Assembly (NCBI GenBank): GCA_964555735.1
Contig: CAZKTS010000175.1
Coordinates: 1-5,648, forward strand
Reading direction: 5' to 3'
Length of the DNA: 5,648 nt
DNA from: CAZKTS01 sp964555735
GTDB lineage: Bacteria > Actinomycetota > Acidimicrobiia > IMCC26256 > PALSA-555
Position 1 is the first letter of the stretch. Every line of letters begins with the position of its first letter. The notes beneath the pieces were generated by a model, which had not been told where the DNA came from, made no database searches, and worked only from the letters and a program-made list of their open reading frames with translations. Shown here one piece after another: positions 4,728 through 5,648 of the stretch. Made by a program: the position numbers and the translations under genes.

Positions 4728-5648
4728 ATGGAGATCTTGCTGGGCGTGTGCGTGGTGGCCCTGGTGCTGATGGGGGCCCTGATGGTGATGATGGCGAGCC
4801 GGGGGCGCACCCGGCCGGAGGCGGTCGACGAGGCCGTCCGCCGGGCGGTGGCCGATGCCCGGGCTGCGGCGGCCGACGAGCGGGAGGCCGCGGTGCGCGC
4901 GGCGGTCGAGCACGTGGTGCTCCAGAACCGCGAGGTCATCGGGCGCGAGCGCGAGCTGGTCGGCGTCGACCTGGCCACGACGCGCGCCGCGATCGACGAC
5001 AAGGTGCGCGCGATGACCGACGAGGTCGAGAAGATGCAGCAGCTGGTGCTGACCCTCGACCGCGACCGGCGCGAGAAGTACGGCGAGCTCGCGCAGGCGC
5101 TCCAGCTCTCCCAGCAGCAGATGGCGGTGCTCGCCGACACCACCCAGGGTCTCCGGGAGGCGCTGTCGAGCAGCAAGGCGCGCGGCCAGTGGGGCGAGCG
5201 CATGGCCGAGGACGTGCTGCGCCTCCACGGCCTGGTCGAGGGCGTCAACTACCGGCGCCAGAAGGCGATCGAGGCCGGCATCCCCGACTTCACGTTCTTC
5301 CTGCCCGACGGGCTCTCGCTGCACATGGACGTGAAGTTCCCGCTCGACAACTACCTGCGCTATCTGGAGTCCGACTCCGAGATCGAGCAGCGCCGGGCCC
5401 GCGACGACTTCCTGCGCGACGTGCGCGGGCACGTGAAGACGCTCGCCGGCCGGGGCTACGCGGATCCGACGGCCGACACCGTCGACTGCGTGCTGCTGTT
5501 CATCCCGAACGAGGCGCTCTACGCCTTCATCCACGAGCAGGACCGCTCGATCCTCGACGACGCGTTGGGCAAGAAGCTGGTGTTCTGCTCGCCGTTGACG
5601 CTCTACGCGGTGCTCGCGGTCGTGCGTCAGGCGGTCGACAACTTCCAC
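4728..5648 (+). CDS. rmuC: RmuC family DNA recombination protein, 3' end beyond the window
   Basis: The first 307 codons of an open frame that has no stop before the window edge. Residues 1-22 (MEILLGVCVVALVLMGALMV...) are a hydrophobic N-terminal anchor. Residues about 28-145 are charged, Ala/Glu/Arg/Gln-rich and predicted coiled coil. The conserved RmuC core starts near residue 150: ARGQWGERMAEDVLRLHG (151-168), then P186-D187 in IPDFTFFLPDG and D201-V-K203 in MDVKFPLDNY, matching the PD...(D/E)xK nuclease-type motif; FIPNEALYAFI and CSPLTLYAVLAVVRQ follow. RmuC proteins are predicted membrane-tethered nucleases; in E. coli loss of rmuC raises inversion at short inverted repeats. The ATG at 4728 is preferred over an in-frame ATG at 4689 because it puts the hydrophobic anchor at the N-terminus and keeps the palindrome outside the gene. 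It is separated from the preceding gene by 175 bases with two hairpins, so it is likely its own transcription unit. Confidence 0.95.
   Translation, partial: MEILLGVCVVALVLMGALMVMMASRGRTRPEAVDEAVRRAVADARAAAADEREAAVRAAVEHVVLQNREVIGRERELVGVDLATTRAAIDDKVRAMTDEVEKMQQLVLTLDRDRREKYGELAQALQLSQQQMAVLADTTQGLREALSSSKARGQWGERMAEDVLRLHGLVEGVNYRRQKAIEAGIPDFTFFLPDGLSLHMDVKFPLDNYLRYLESDSEIEQRRARDDFLRDVRGHVKTLAGRGYADPTADTVDCVLLFIPNEALYAFIHEQDRSILDDALGKKLVFCSPLTLYAVLAVVRQAVDNFH

Noticed and set aside
953..5248. A very long uninterrupted frame on the minus strand (1431 codons) running antisense to four genes
   Set aside because: The genes at 1010, 2594 and 3473 all share one frame, and this antisense frame pairs codon for codon with it. 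An antisense stop would need A in the sense third position, which is rare at this GC3. The translation is Arg/His/Ala/Asp-rich with no recognisable domain. It is a composition effect.
1..5648. Search for tRNA, rRNA, riboswitch, CRISPR array, insertion sequence or attachment site
   Set aside because: No cloverleaf-like sequence with a T-loop GGTTCGAAT-type core, no regularly spaced repeats, no transposase and no terminal inverted repeats were found by reading; noncoding space is limited to short gaps.

Overview
The window is a high-GC (about 70% by eye), gene-dense stretch with all genes on the + strand. Codons end almost always in G or C, and GTG and TTG starts are common. A membrane-anchored protein with an Ala/Thr/Pro linker rich in threonine runs, the alpha-E/transglutaminase pair, and starts that look leaderless together suggest an actinobacterium, possibly of the Acidimicrobiia type. 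That placement is an inference from style; there is no rRNA or marker gene here to prove it.

Layout. (1) Positions 1-956: the last 35 codons of an alpha-E (DUF403-type) protein, then one base later a complete transglutaminase-like cysteine peptidase with a full Cys-His-Asp triad. This is the downstream end of the known cluster of circularly permuted ATP-grasp, alpha-E and transglutaminase genes; the ATP-grasp gene, if present, lies upstream of the window. (2) Positions 1010-3433: a protein with one N-terminal membrane helix and an extracellular PQQ-like beta-propeller, followed 6 bases later by a ten-helix EamA/DMT-type transporter. (3) Positions 3473-4552: a Gfo/Idh/MocA-family NAD(P)-dependent oxidoreductase with a TTG start set by a strong Shine-Dalgarno. 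(4) Positions 4553-4727: a 175-base intergenic region with two strong hairpins (probable end of the preceding transcript), then a 17-bp palindrome and a promoter-like element. (5) Positions 4728-5648: rmuC, cut off by the window end; it has an N-terminal membrane anchor, a coiled coil and the PD-(D/E)XK-type nuclease core.

The propeller, transporter and oxidoreductase are tightly spaced and probably co-transcribed, but no substrate can be read from them. rmuC appears to be a separate unit. The most interesting signal is just upstream of it: GGGGGTGTCACACCCCC followed by GACCCT ending exactly 6 bases before the ATG. Its geometry matches a leaderless promoter of the PafBC-dependent (RecA-NDp-like) DNA-damage class, with an imperfect sequence match. 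No mobile elements, CRISPR arrays, tRNAs or rRNAs were seen, and nothing here clearly amounts to a new multi-gene system.
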